NCBI RefSeq assembly: GCF_004912165.1
Contig: NZ_STGV01000002.1
Location: forward strand, 584,834-648,833
Length of the DNA stretch: 64,000 bases
Direction: 5' to 3'
DNA from: Peteryoungia ipomoeae
GTDB lineage: Bacteria; Pseudomonadota; Alphaproteobacteria; Rhizobiales; Rhizobiaceae
Shown piece after piece: positions 8,945 to 17,198 of this stretch. Each line of letters opens with the position of its first letter. Position 1 is the stretch's first letter. A program made the translations under genes and the position numbers. The notes below the pieces were generated by a model that was not told the DNA's origin, did not search any database, and was given only the letters and a program-made list of their open reading frames with translations.

Positions 8945-10015
8945 TCAGCCCTCCATGTCTATGCGCCAGGAATCGGCATAGATACCGACGCCTTCCGGAA
9001 CGAATGTGATGCGGGGATCGGCGGGTATCTCGGCATCTTCCGAGATGACGATAGACAGGGGTTGACCGGCAAAGCGCGCACGCACGATCTTCTGCCGACC
9101 GATGTCTTCGACCTTGGCGACAGAGACCGACATGCCCTCCCGCCCGAGACGGACAAATTCTGGGCGCACGCCGAGTTCGATCTTGCTTTGGCCCGAAAGC
9201 TTTGGCGCCCCGGGTAGATCAATTGTCTGGTCTCCGACCAGGGCGGTTGCGCCGCTGACTTTTGCCGGCATGACATTCATGCCCGGCGAGCCGATGAAAT
9301 AACCGACAAAGGTGTGGCTCGGTCGCTCGAAGAGTTCGGCGGGCGTGCCGATCTGGACGATCTGGCCATCATACATGACGACCACCTTGTCGGCGAAGGT
9401 GAGCGCCTCGGTCTGGTCATGGGTGACATAGACCATGGTGAAACCCGACTGGCGGTGCAGGCGTTTGAGCTGCGAGCGCAGGACCCACTTCATGTGCGGA
9501 TCGATGACGGTCAGCGGTTCGTCAAAGAGGATCGCATTGACATCGGAGCGGACGAGGCCGCGGCCGAGCGAGATCTTCTGCTTCTGATCGGCCGTGAGCC
9601 CCTGGGCGCGCCTTTTCGCCATAGGCTGCAGGTCGATCATGTCGAGGATCTCGTTGACCCGAGTGTTAACCTGATCTTCCGGGACATGGCGGTTGCGCAG
9701 AGGGAAGGCCAGATTGTCGTAGACCGTCATCGTGTCGTAGACCACCGGGAACTGGAAGACCTGCGCGATGTTGCGGGCTGCCGTCGGCAGGTTCGTAACG
9801 TCAACGCCATCGAACTCGATGCGGCCATCCGACGGATGGATCAGGCCCGAGATGATGTTCAGCAGCGTGGTCTTGCCGCAGCCTGAGGGCCCGAGCAGTG
9901 CATAGGCGCCACCGTCATCCCATTCGTGATGAACTTCCTTGAGTGCGTAGTCGCCAGCCGCACGAGCAGCGGGGGAGTAAGCGTGACGGATATGATCGAG
10001 GTTGATGCGTGCCAT
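8945..10015 (-). CDS. glpT: Glycerol ABC transporter ATPase GlpT (degenerate signature motif)
   Basis: A 356-residue MalK-like ATPase. Walker A is GPSGCGKT (42-49), the Q-loop is VFQFP (about 86-90), Walker B is ILFDE (162-166) and the H-loop histidine is H199 in VTHDQ. The ABC signature, normally LSGGQ, is LTADQ at 140-144, so it lacks the two glycines that contact ATP in the partner site. A TOBE-type regulatory domain follows from about residue 230. It starts 11 bases after glpS. It is expected to pair with GlpS as a heterodimer, where its own Walker site would be completed by the intact GlpS signature. Not to be confused with the glycerol-3-phosphate antiporter also called GlpT in E. coli. 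Confidence 0.93.
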   Translation of the reverse strand: MARINLDHIRHAYSPAARAAGDYALKEVHHEWDDGGAYALLGPSGCGKTTLLNIISGLIHPSDGRIEFDGVDVTNLPTAARNIAQVFQFPVVYDTMTVYDNLAFPLRNRHVPEDQVNTRVNEILDMIDLQPMAKRRAQGLTADQKQKISLGRGLVRSDVNAILFDEPLTVIDPHMKWVLRSQLKRLHRQSGFTMVYVTHDQTEALTFADKVVVMYDGQIVQIGTPAELFERPSHTFVGYFIGSPGMNVMPAKVSGATALVGDQTIDLPGAPKLSGQSKIELGVRPEFVRLGREGMSVSVAKVEDIGRQKIVRARFAGQPLSIVISEDAEIPADPRITFVPEGVGIYADSWRIDMEG

Positions 10016-10026
10016 GACGTTGCTCC

Positions 10027-11106
10027 TCACGCGGCCATTTCGGCCGGCGCGCCGAGCGCCTTGCCATCGGCGCCGAACGCCATCAGGTGACGGGTGTCGA
10101 TATAGACGTCGATCTCGCGATCGGGATCGATGTCGTGAATGCCATGCGCCAAACTGACCCAACGGGCATTTTCGTATTCGACGTGAATGAAGCTTTCGGA
10201 GCCTGCGATTTCCGAGACCAGCGTGCGCGCACGCATCGGCAGGGCAGACGGCAGAGCGGCGAGCGACAGATGATGCGGATGGAAGGCTATCGTCACGGGG
10301 CCGTCGGGGATCGTCGCCAGATGGGCCGGGACGGCCAGAACTTGGCGACCGTTCAGCTCGAAGTTTTCGCCGCGCTTGACCAGGTCGATCGTGTTCAGCG
10401 GCGGATCGGCAAAGGTGCGGGCGGCTAGCAGATCGAGCGGGCGGCGATAGACATTGATCGTTTCGCCGAACTGGGTGATCCGGCCTTCGGAGAGGGTTGC
10501 GGTATTGCCGCCGAGCAGCAGCGCTTCGGAGGGTTCGGTGGTCGCGTAGACAAAGATCGCGCCGGATTCGGCAAAGATCTTCGGCAGCTCTTCGCGCAGT
10601 TCTTCGCGCAGCTTGTAGTCGAGGTTGGCGAGCGGCTCGTCGAGGAGGACCAGCGTTGCGTTTTTGACGATGGCGCGGGCGAGGGCCGTCCGCTGTTGCT
10701 GTCCACCGGACAGATTAAGCGGCGTACGATCAAGATAGGGTGTGAGACGCAGGAGATCGGCAGCCTTGCGGACCTCGCGATCGATTGTCGCTGCATCCTT
10801 GCCGGCAACCCGCATCGGCGAAGCGATGTTTTCGTAAACCGTCAACGCCGGATAATTGATGAACTGCTGGTAGACCATGGCAACATTGCGCTTCTGAACC
10901 GGCATGCCGGTGACGTCTCGTCCGTCGAAATGGACAGTGCCCGAAGTCGGTTTGTCGAGCCCTGCCATAAGGCGCATCAAGGATGTCTTGCCCGAAAGGG
11001 TCGGACCGAGCAGCACGTTCAGCGTACCCCGCTGCAACGTCAGGTCGGTCGGGTGAATGTGAAATCCACCTCCCACCAGTTTCGCGACTTTACGCAGTTC
11101 CAACAT
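10027..11106 (-). CDS. glpS: Glycerol ABC transporter ATPase GlpS (H-loop histidine missing)
   Basis: A 359-residue MalK-like ATPase. Walker A is GPTLSGKT (34-41), the Q-loop is VYQQF, the signature LSGGQ is intact at 132-136, and Walker B is LVLLDE (152-157) with D-loop ANLD. The H-loop, normally THD, reads TTE: the catalytic-switch histidine is replaced by T190. A C-terminal TOBE-like domain follows. I chose the ATG of MLELRKVAKL; seven residues of open frame precede it. It lies 47 bases after glpD and should dimerise with GlpT. Confidence 0.93.
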   Translation of the reverse strand: MLELRKVAKLVGGGFHIHPTDLTLQRGTLNVLLGPTLSGKTSLMRLMAGLDKPTSGTVHFDGRDVTGMPVQKRNVAMVYQQFINYPALTVYENIASPMRVAGKDAATIDREVRKAADLLRLTPYLDRTPLNLSGGQQQRTALARAIVKNATLVLLDEPLANLDYKLREELREELPKIFAESGAIFVYATTEPSEALLLGGNTATLSEGRITQFGETINVYRRPLDLLAARTFADPPLNTIDLVKRGENFELNGRQVLAVPAHLATIPDGPVTIAFHPHHLSLAALPSALPMRARTLVSEIAGSESFIHVEYENARWVSLAHGIHDIDPDREIDVYIDTRHLMAFGADGKALGAPAEMAA

Positions 11107-11153
11107 ATGTCCTCGGGCCTCCTCCAAACCGTCGGTCTTAATCAGATAGCAGG

Positions 11154-12665
11154 CTATGTAAGGGCGATTGCCTCCAGATGCGCGTCCAATTCCTTCGCCT
11201 CTTCAGGCGTGAAGAACAGACCCTGCTTCGTGCGGCGCCACAACACATCCTCTGCGGTGACCGCCCATTCCTTCTGGACAAGCCAGCGCAACTCTACTTC
11301 GTAAAGTGTACCACCAAAGTGCCGCCCGAGATCCTCAAAGGTGTGCACCTCAGCCAGCATGATCTTTGCATCGGTTCCGTAACTCCGGACCAGACGCTCG
11401 GCATGATCCCGTGTCAAAAAAGGCCACGATTTCATGATGTCAGCGACAAGAACCGAGGCTTCGGCAACGGCAAACCTACCCCCCGGGAGATGGCTTCCCG
11501 CAGTCCAGGCTGAACCTTTTGGACCAAGGACGCCAGCGATCTTTTCCAGCGCGTGTTCGGCCAGGCGGCGATAGGTTGTCAGTTTGCCGCCGAACACGTT
11601 CAAGAGCTGCGCTTCACCCGCCTGCCCCTCCAGCTTCAGCACATAATCGCGCGTGGCTTCCTGCGCCTTGGAGGCACCGTCATCATAGAGCGGCCGAACG
11701 GCGGAATAGCTCCAGACGATGTCTTCAGGTCGAACCGGCTCCTTGAAGTACTCACTGGCCGCACCGCAGAGATAATCGATTTCGCCCGCACTGATGCGAA
11801 CATCCTTGGGGTCGCCGTGATAATCCTGGTCCGTCGTGCCGATGAGCGTAAATTCACCCTCGTAGGGGATCGCAAAGATGATGCGGTTGTCAGGATTCTG
11901 GAAAAAATAGGCACGCGGATCAGAGAATTTCTTGCGAACGACAATATGGCTGCCCTGCACCAGGCGGACATTGTGCACATTGTTGCGACCCATGGCGCCG
12001 GCAAGCACCTGATCGACCCATGGACCAGCAGCATTGACCACCATGCGGGCGCGATGAACCTCTTTCTCCCCGCTGCGCTGCGACTCCGTGGTGATGAGCC
12101 ACTCACCACCATCGCGCCGGGCGGAGACGACACGGGCGCGACTGAGAATGCGCGCGCCCTTTGCCTGGGCATCACGCGCATTCAAGACAACCATGCGGGC
12201 GTCATCGACCCAACCATCGGAATACTCGAATGCCTTGGAGAAATTGGGCTTCAGCGGCTTGCCCGCCGGATCCCGGCGAAGGTCCAGCGTCCTGGTTGCC
12301 GGCAATAGTTTGCGACCGCCGAGATGATCGTAAAGAAAAAGTCCCAGCCGGATGAGCCAGGCGGGACGGACGCCACCTTTCTGGTATGGGAGCACAAAGC
12401 GCAGCGGCCAGATGACATGCGGCGCCATCTGCCAGAGCACTTCCCGTTCCATCAAGGCTTCCCGAACCAGTCGAAACTCATAGTGCTCGAGATAGCGGAG
12501 ACCCCCATGGATCAGTTTCGTCGCGCCAGATGATGTGCCCGAGGCGAAATCGTTCATTTCGGCCAAGGCAACACTATAGTCGCGGCCGGCAGCATCCCGG
12601 GCGATCCCACATCCATTGATCCCGCCACCAATGACGAAAACATCGAATACCGGCTGCTCCGACAT
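11154..12665 (-). CDS. glpD: Aerobic glycerol-3-phosphate dehydrogenase
   Basis: A 503-residue FAD enzyme that oxidises glycerol-3-phosphate to dihydroxyacetone phosphate at the inner membrane and passes electrons to quinone. The N-terminal FAD-binding motif is VFVIGGGINGCGIARDAAGR; the ASGTSSGATKLIHGGLRYLE segment is typical of GlpD. It starts with MSEQPVFDV, after a short open extension that I consider untranslated. It heads the transporter genes, 91 bases after glpR, and that gap carries candidate GlpR sites. Confidence 0.95.
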   Translation of the reverse strand: MSEQPVFDVFVIGGGINGCGIARDAAGRDYSVALAEMNDFASGTSSGATKLIHGGLRYLEHYEFRLVREALMEREVLWQMAPHVIWPLRFVLPYQKGGVRPAWLIRLGLFLYDHLGGRKLLPATRTLDLRRDPAGKPLKPNFSKAFEYSDGWVDDARMVVLNARDAQAKGARILSRARVVSARRDGGEWLITTESQRSGEKEVHRARMVVNAAGPWVDQVLAGAMGRNNVHNVRLVQGSHIVVRKKFSDPRAYFFQNPDNRIIFAIPYEGEFTLIGTTDQDYHGDPKDVRISAGEIDYLCGAASEYFKEPVRPEDIVWSYSAVRPLYDDGASKAQEATRDYVLKLEGQAGEAQLLNVFGGKLTTYRRLAEHALEKIAGVLGPKGSAWTAGSHLPGGRFAVAEASVLVADIMKSWPFLTRDHAERLVRSYGTDAKIMLAEVHTFEDLGRHFGGTLYEVELRWLVQKEWAVTAEDVLWRRTKQGLFFTPEEAKELDAHLEAIALT

Positions 12666-12722
12666 GCCCCCTCCTGCAATTCGCATTGCAGCAAAATTGC
12701 GCAACAGCGAAAGTCAGAGCAT

Positions 12723-12752
12723 CTAAATCGAAATAAAAACGCGTGTCAAACG
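12723..12752 (-). promoter_or_regulatory. Candidate GlpR operator upstream of glpD
   Basis: The glpR-glpD gap holds CGAAATAAAAACG (12729-12741) followed by CAAACGAAAC. The 10-mer AATAAAAACG (12732-12741) is identical to a 10-mer in the glpR upstream region (reverse complement at 13561-13570). DeoR-family regulators commonly bind such repeated CGAAA-like sequences. The assignment is inferred. Confidence 0.4.
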
Positions 12753-12756
12753 AAAC

Positions 12757-13545
12757 TTAAATCAATTCGGCCTGTACGTTTGCAACGGAGGTTTCGATCA
12801 ATCGGATATCCCGCTCTGCACAGATCTCCCGCAACACCGCCGAGGGACAGTGATCCGTGATGAAAGTGTGAATTTGGGAGATGTGGCCAATGCGAACGGG
12901 CGCCGTGCGCTCCAACTTCGATGCATCGGAGACAAGAATGACATGGCGGGCATTGGCAATGATCGCCTGAGCAACCTTCACTTCGCGAAAATCGAAATCA
13001 AGAAGGGCGCCGTCTTCATCGATCGCAGACACGCCGATCACGGCGTAGTCCACCTTGAACTGACGAATGAAATCGACCGCTGCCTCGCCGACTATACCGC
13101 CGTCTGAACCACGCACCACGCCACCCGCAATCACCACCTCGATTGAGGGGTAGACTCGCAAACGATTGGCAACGTTGATATTATTCGTGATAACCATCAG
13201 TTCTTTATGGTCGACAAGCGCCTCCCCGACGGCTTCCGTCGTGGTGCCGATGTTGATGAACAGTGAGGCATTGTCAGGGATGATGGCGGCTGCGGCCCGA
13301 CCGATCGCCTGCTTTTCGGCCGCGGCCATCGAGCGGCGTGCGTCATATTTGACGTTCTCGTTGCCGCTCGGGAATACAGCGCCGCCGTGAATGCGATTGA
13401 GCACACGGGCATCGCAAAGGTCGTTCAGGTCCTTCCGGATTGTCTGAGGGGTGACCGCAAAGCGCGAAGCAAGCTCCTCCACCAGCACGCGCCCATGCTC
13501 TTTGGCCAAGGCGACGATTTCCGTCTGGCGTGTCGACAAGAGCAT
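12757..13545 (-). CDS. glpR: DeoR/GlpR-family transcriptional regulator
   Basis: A 262-residue DeoR-family repressor. The N-terminal winged helix (residues about 5-55) contains ELASRFAVTPQTIRKDLNDLCDARVLNRIHGGAV, the family signature. The rest is the sugar-phosphate-sensing domain (INIGTTTEAVGEAL and IGVSAIDEDGALLDFDFREV). GlpR proteins normally repress glycerol genes and are released by glycerol-3-phosphate; position immediately upstream of glpD supports that role. I used the ATG at 13545; a TTG directly before it would add one residue. Confidence 0.9.
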   Translation of the reverse strand: MLLSTRQTEIVALAKEHGRVLVEELASRFAVTPQTIRKDLNDLCDARVLNRIHGGAVFPSGNENVKYDARRSMAAAEKQAIGRAAAAIIPDNASLFINIGTTTEAVGEALVDHKELMVITNNINVANRLRVYPSIEVVIAGGVVRGSDGGIVGEAAVDFIRQFKVDYAVIGVSAIDEDGALLDFDFREVKVAQAIIANARHVILVSDASKLERTAPVRIGHISQIHTFITDHCPSAVLREICAERDIRLIETSVANVQAELI

Positions 13546-13558
13546 CAAAGCCTCCCGC

Positions 13559-13589
13559 TTCGTTTTTATTCAGTTTAGGTGAAAACGAA
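13559..13589 (-). promoter_or_regulatory. Inverted repeat upstream of glpR (candidate autoregulatory site)
   Basis: TTCGTTTT (13559-13566) is matched by AAAACGAA (13582-13589), an 8-bp inverted repeat with a 15-base spacer, 14 bases upstream of the glpR start. It contains the same CGTTTTTATT word found before glpD. It could be the GlpR operator for its own gene. The space between this site and the upstream permease stop is only about 20 bases. Confidence 0.4.
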
Positions 13590-13607
13590 CCTTGGGCAAT
13601 AGCGCTG

Positions 13608-14618
13608 TTATCGTTTGCGCAGCAAGAGGATGAAGGCAATGCCGCCAACAAGGCCTGTAACCACGCCAATCGGCATGTCTTCCGGGGCCATGATGGTTCG
13701 CGCGACGATATCTGCAAGAACGAGTGTCACCGCCCCCACCAGGGCCGATAGCGGAATGACACGCACATTATCGCTGCCAAAAACCAAACGCACCAGATGT
13801 GGAACAAGCAGGCCGACAAAGCCGATGGCACCGGAAAAGGCGACCATCACCCCCGTCAGAAGCGCCGTTACGACGAAGAGTGTCGCCTTGAAACGTGCGA
13901 CAGGTATGCCGAAGGTCGCGGCAGTCTCGTCGCCCATGGCGAGCGCGTTGATCTCGCGTGCCCTGAGCACCAGAAATGTAAGGGAAAGAGCAAGCGCAAC
14001 TCCCGGATACAAAAGGTGTTGCCATTGCGCCAGACCCAAGCCACCGAGCATCCAGAACACCACGGTATGAGCCGCGCGGGGATCTGCGAGAAAGATGGCG
14101 AGATTGCCGAGCGCTGCCGCGACGAACGCGATTGCGACCCCTGAGAGGACCAGCCTCTCAGCCGACCCTCCCGTAAACCGGGAGACGGCCATAACGGCAA
14201 ACGTTGCCGCCAATGAGCCCAGAAAGGCAAAGAGGGGTACGGTCAGCAGCCCAAAGATCAGACCGGTATGCAGAAGCGCGACAATCGCACCGAGCGCGGC
14301 GCCGGAGGAGACTCCGAGCAGATGCGGATCGGCAAGCGGATTGCGGGTCACGGCCTGAAGCACCGCTCCGACGACGGCAAGTCCTGCGCCAACCAGAGCC
14401 GCCAGGATTGCGCGGGGAAAACGCACATCCCAGACGATGCTTTCGCGTCCCAACGACCAGTCCACCTCGAACCAGTCAGGAGAAAGCTTGTTTCCGACGA
14501 TTTGCCAGACGGTCTTGACCGGGATGGGGGTGGACCCAAACGAGACCCCTGCCGTGATGCAGAAAATCAGGATGAGACTGGCCAAAGCCACGCTGAGAAG
14601 AAGTTTACTCTTGGTCAT
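13608..14618 (-). CDS. FecCD-family ABC permease (B12-regulated importer)
   Basis: A 336-residue, very hydrophobic permease of the BtuC/FecCD family with about nine to ten membrane segments. Family motifs include RFPRAILAALVGAGLAVVGAVLQAVTRNPLADPHLLGVSSGA near residue 65-105 and GFVGLLVPHLVRLVFG towards the C-terminus. The start MTKSKLL at 14618 precedes the first membrane segment. It is the last gene of the riboswitch operon, 35 bases after the binding protein. The riboswitch suggests cobalamin, cobinamide or a cobalt complex as substrate; the protein family alone also includes ferric siderophores and haem. Confidence 0.88.
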   Translation of the reverse strand: MTKSKLLLSVALASLILIFCITAGVSFGSTPIPVKTVWQIVGNKLSPDWFEVDWSLGRESIVWDVRFPRAILAALVGAGLAVVGAVLQAVTRNPLADPHLLGVSSGAALGAIVALLHTGLIFGLLTVPLFAFLGSLAATFAVMAVSRFTGGSAERLVLSGVAIAFVAAALGNLAIFLADPRAAHTVVFWMLGGLGLAQWQHLLYPGVALALSLTFLVLRAREINALAMGDETAATFGIPVARFKATLFVVTALLTGVMVAFSGAIGFVGLLVPHLVRLVFGSDNVRVIPLSALVGAVTLVLADIVARTIMAPEDMPIGVVTGLVGGIAFILLLRKR

Positions 14619-14653
14619 TTCGGGGAGTGAGGGGCAATCCGCCCCTCTCCGAT

Positions 14654-15607
14654 TCACATGCTGCGGGGATGAAAGGCATCGGCCAGTCGAGCGATCGCAT
14701 CGATATTGCGTGGCCCGGGTGTTGCCTCGACATATTCCAGCACCACGAAGCGGTCCTGCTTCACGGCTTCGATATCCTTGAATGCCGGATTTTCCTTCAT
14801 GAAGGCGATCTTCTGTTCTGCGGTAACGTCACCATAATTGACGATCACAACGACTTCGGGATTGCGCTCAATAACCGGCTCCCAGGAAACCTCGGTCCAG
14901 CTTTTTTCGACGTCATCCATGATGTTGACGCCACCGGCTGCCTCGATCATCGCCGTTGGAATCCCAAAACGACCTGACGTGAACGGCTTTTCGGTCCCGG
15001 AATCGTAGACGAACACCCGCACCGGTGCCTTGACGTCAGAGAGGCGCGAGGAGATCTCGCTGAGGCCTTTTTTGTAACCCTCAACCAAGACCTCTGCCCG
15101 CTCTTCGACCCGAAAAATCTTGCCGAGGTTAATCAGATCGATGAACATGTCATTCATGGTCGGCTTTGCCTTTGCCATGATATGTATGCAGGACTCGGTC
15201 AATTCGTAGACCTTGATGCCAAAGGAATCGAGCGTTTCGGGCGTCACCTCGCCGCCGACCTTCATGCCATAGTTCCAGCCTGCGAAGTAGAAATCCGCGT
15301 CGGCATTCAACAACACCTCCTTCGATGGATATTTCGGAGAAAGCTCCGGCAGTTCCTTGATGCCCTCGCGCAGGCTCTCATCCAGTGTCTTCCAGCCCGA
15401 GACACCCGTGTATCCAACCATGTGATCCTGAAGCTTCAGGGCAAGCATCATCTCGGTCAGGTTAACGTCGTTCGAGATGGCGCGTTTTGGCGGCGCATCG
15501 AATGTCACCTCCCGGTCACAGCTCTTTACCGTGACAGGTTCAGCAACGGCAGCGGTCGCAGCGATCATGACGCCAACGCAAAAGACGGCGGAGTTCAGAA
15601 GTTTCAT
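14654..15607 (-). CDS. Periplasmic metal-complex/B12-type binding protein
   Basis: A 317-residue binding protein with a signal peptide (MKLLNSAVFCVGVMIAATAAVA) and a two-lobed type III (FepB/BtuF-like) fold. The region SWEPVIERNPEVVVIVNYG near residue 220 is typical of siderophore- and corrinoid-binding proteins. It feeds the FecCD permease and ATPase of the same operon. A GTG two codons upstream of the chosen ATG is an alternative start. The ligand cannot be fixed from sequence; regulation by a cobalamin riboswitch favours a corrinoid or cobalt chelate. Confidence 0.85.
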   Translation of the reverse strand: MKLLNSAVFCVGVMIAATAAVAEPVTVKSCDREVTFDAPPKRAISNDVNLTEMMLALKLQDHMVGYTGVSGWKTLDESLREGIKELPELSPKYPSKEVLLNADADFYFAGWNYGMKVGGEVTPETLDSFGIKVYELTESCIHIMAKAKPTMNDMFIDLINLGKIFRVEERAEVLVEGYKKGLSEISSRLSDVKAPVRVFVYDSGTEKPFTSGRFGIPTAMIEAAGGVNIMDDVEKSWTEVSWEPVIERNPEVVVIVNYGDVTAEQKIAFMKENPAFKDIEAVKQDRFVVLEYVEATPGPRNIDAIARLADAFHPRSM

Positions 15608-15634
15608 AGTCACAAACGTGATCCTCTTAAAAAA

Positions 15635-16420
15635 TCAGGAGGCGGCTAGGGAAAAGGTGAAACCGGAGGTGACCTCCGGACGCTTCCGAACCTTGACGCC
15701 AAAGGTGCCGGACAGCCGATCTTCGGTGAAAACGGTCCGAGCGGGGCCAAAGGCCGACATGCGGCCGTCCTGCATCAGCGCCGCCTTGGTGGCAAAGTCG
15801 GCGGCAAGGTTGATATCGTGCAGCGTTGCGATGACCGTCAGCTTGAGGCTGCTCAGCAGGTCCACGATCTCTAATTGATGTCGAATATCGAGATGGTTCG
15901 TGGGCTCATCGAGAATGATGATCTGCGGCTGCTGGGCCAGCGCACGAGCGATCAGGACACGCTGCTTCTCACCGCCGGAAAGCGTTGAGAAGGTGCGGCT
16001 GCTCAGATGCTGAAGATTGAGATGTTCCAGCGCGTGATCCGCCTGCTGTCTGTCAGCATCGGTCCAGCCCGCGAGCCCGACGCGCCAGGGGATGCGGCCC
16101 ATCAGCACCACGTCCTTGACGGTGAACGGGAAGTCCGCCGGCATCTCCTGAAGGACGACCCCAATCTTCTGGGCGACCTTTCGCGCCGGCAGCGCATGGA
16201 TATCTTCGTCGTCGACGTAAACGCTACCGGTCGTTGGGACAAGGCCTCGATAGAGGCAGCGCAACAGCGTCGTCTTGCCCGCCCCATTCGGACCGACAAT
16301 TGCCAGGCGATCGCCTGCATCAAGGCTGAAACTGACCTTTTCGATCAGTGTGTGCGCGGCATTCGGACCCCAGCCGATGTCGCGTGCGGTGAGACGGCTG
16401 CCGATTGCATCACAACTCAT
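15635..16420 (-). CDS. ABC ATPase of the B12-regulated importer
   Basis: A 261-residue FecE/BtuD-like ATPase with complete motifs: Walker A VGPNGAGKTT (about 42-51), signature LSGGEKQR, Walker B IIILDEPTNHLD and H-loop TLHD. It energises the adjacent permease. Its start overlaps the stop of the DUF1636 gene by four bases (ATGA), so the two are translationally coupled, and it lies 27 bases before the binding-protein gene. Confidence 0.9.
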   Translation of the reverse strand: MSCDAIGSRLTARDIGWGPNAAHTLIEKVSFSLDAGDRLAIVGPNGAGKTTLLRCLYRGLVPTTGSVYVDDEDIHALPARKVAQKIGVVLQEMPADFPFTVKDVVLMGRIPWRVGLAGWTDADRQQADHALEHLNLQHLSSRTFSTLSGGEKQRVLIARALAQQPQIIILDEPTNHLDIRHQLEIVDLLSSLKLTVIATLHDINLAADFATKAALMQDGRMSAFGPARTVFTEDRLSGTFGVKVRKRPEVTSGFTFSLAAS

Positions 16421-16824
16421 TGCCGTACCCCTGCTACCGGCTCTGAGATGAGTAGAGCGGCGGGGACCCGCGCAAGCACTTTGCCGGCCAAGGAACGCGG
16501 GCGCTCAGCCTCACGTGTCATACCGTCCTCTCGCTGCGCATAAAGACGTGCGAAGTCGACGAGGGCATCGACATCCGCGTCCGGTTCGATGCCACCAAAC
16601 AGATAGGTGGCCTTTCCAGAGGCCTGAAATGCGATCGTGCAAGGGCGCCGGCAACCCGCCATGCAGGCCGTTCCCTGGATCGAGAAATCGACGTCTGTGC
16701 CTACGCCGAGACGGTCCAGGCTCTCACCCAGACGCACAAGCAGAGCGAGCCCCGGCTTGCAGGCCGACCCCGTGACCCGGCAATCGGTACAGACCGTTAC
16801 CGCGTGATGTTGAAGCTGGGCCAT
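16417..16824 (-). CDS. DUF1636 protein, likely thioredoxin-like iron-sulfur protein
   Basis: A 135-residue DUF1636 protein. The N-terminal TVCTDCRVTG and the later GTACMAGCRRPCTIAF provide five to six cysteines in the arrangement of thioredoxin-fold [2Fe-2S] ferredoxins (a CxxC-like pair plus CxxxC). The C-terminal about 45 residues are variable. It is the first annotated gene after the cobalamin riboswitch and is coupled to the ATPase. DUF1636 genes recur with cobalamin/cobalt genes such as cobW in alphaproteobacteria. A redox or metal-handling role in cobalt/corrinoid assimilation is inferred. Confidence 0.85.
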   Translation of the reverse strand: MAQLQHHAVTVCTDCRVTGSACKPGLALLVRLGESLDRLGVGTDVDFSIQGTACMAGCRRPCTIAFQASGKATYLFGGIEPDADVDALVDFARLYAQREDGMTREAERPRSLAGKVLARVPAALLISEPVAGVRQ

Positions 16825-16907
16825 GACTGTCCTCCCCAGGTATGACCGGGAGGCGCAATGGCAAAATCGAGATGCGCTTGCTGGCGCAAATTTTCATTCG
16901 TATCCAT
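16797..16907 (-). CDS. Possible 36-residue leader peptide between riboswitch and DUF1636
   Basis: An ATG at 16907 opens a 36-codon frame ending in NITR and a TAA that overlaps the first 28 bases of the DUF1636 gene in another frame. The encoded peptide has an APPGHTWGGQSW segment. I do not recognise it. Its place, between the riboswitch and the first main gene, would allow translational coupling. There is no strong ribosome-binding site, so it may be chance. Confidence 0.2.
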   Translation of the reverse strand: MDTNENLRQQAHLDFAIAPPGHTWGGQSWPSFNITR

Positions 16908-16939
16908 CGGAACACCCCGTCCGCTGCGTGCATTTTCAT

Positions 16940-17112
16940 TTGACGGCAGGTCTCCTGGCTCACGGATGTCTGCCGTCATCAGCCTTCCCGCGATTTCGCA
17001 GTGGCCTGGCGCTTGCGCGCCACAGGGATGAACGACAATCCGCTTACAGTTGCGGGGGCAGCCACGGTCTCGGTCCCGATTGGGTCGTCCTCACCGTGTT
17101 CCCTATTAATCC
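16940..17112 (-). ncRNA. Cobalamin (B12) riboswitch
   Basis: On the minus strand the conserved elements appear in order: AGGGAACACGGTG, then GCTGCCCCCGCAACTGTAAG, then GCCACTG...CGGGAAGGC, and finally the B12 box GAGCCAGGAGACCTGCCGTC (16942-16961 on the plus strand as its complement). These are the hallmark segments of the adenosylcobalamin riboswitch. It lies about 115 bases upstream of the DUF1636 gene and should lower expression of the whole four-gene importer operon when cobalamin is plentiful. Boundaries are approximate. Confidence 0.93.
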
Positions 17113-17198
17113 CCTCGAAGTCTTTCGATGAGGGAACCGTCACTCTCTGAATAGAGCCGCTGGCCTGCGATGGTCAAGCTCAAATACTTGAAGCGTTC

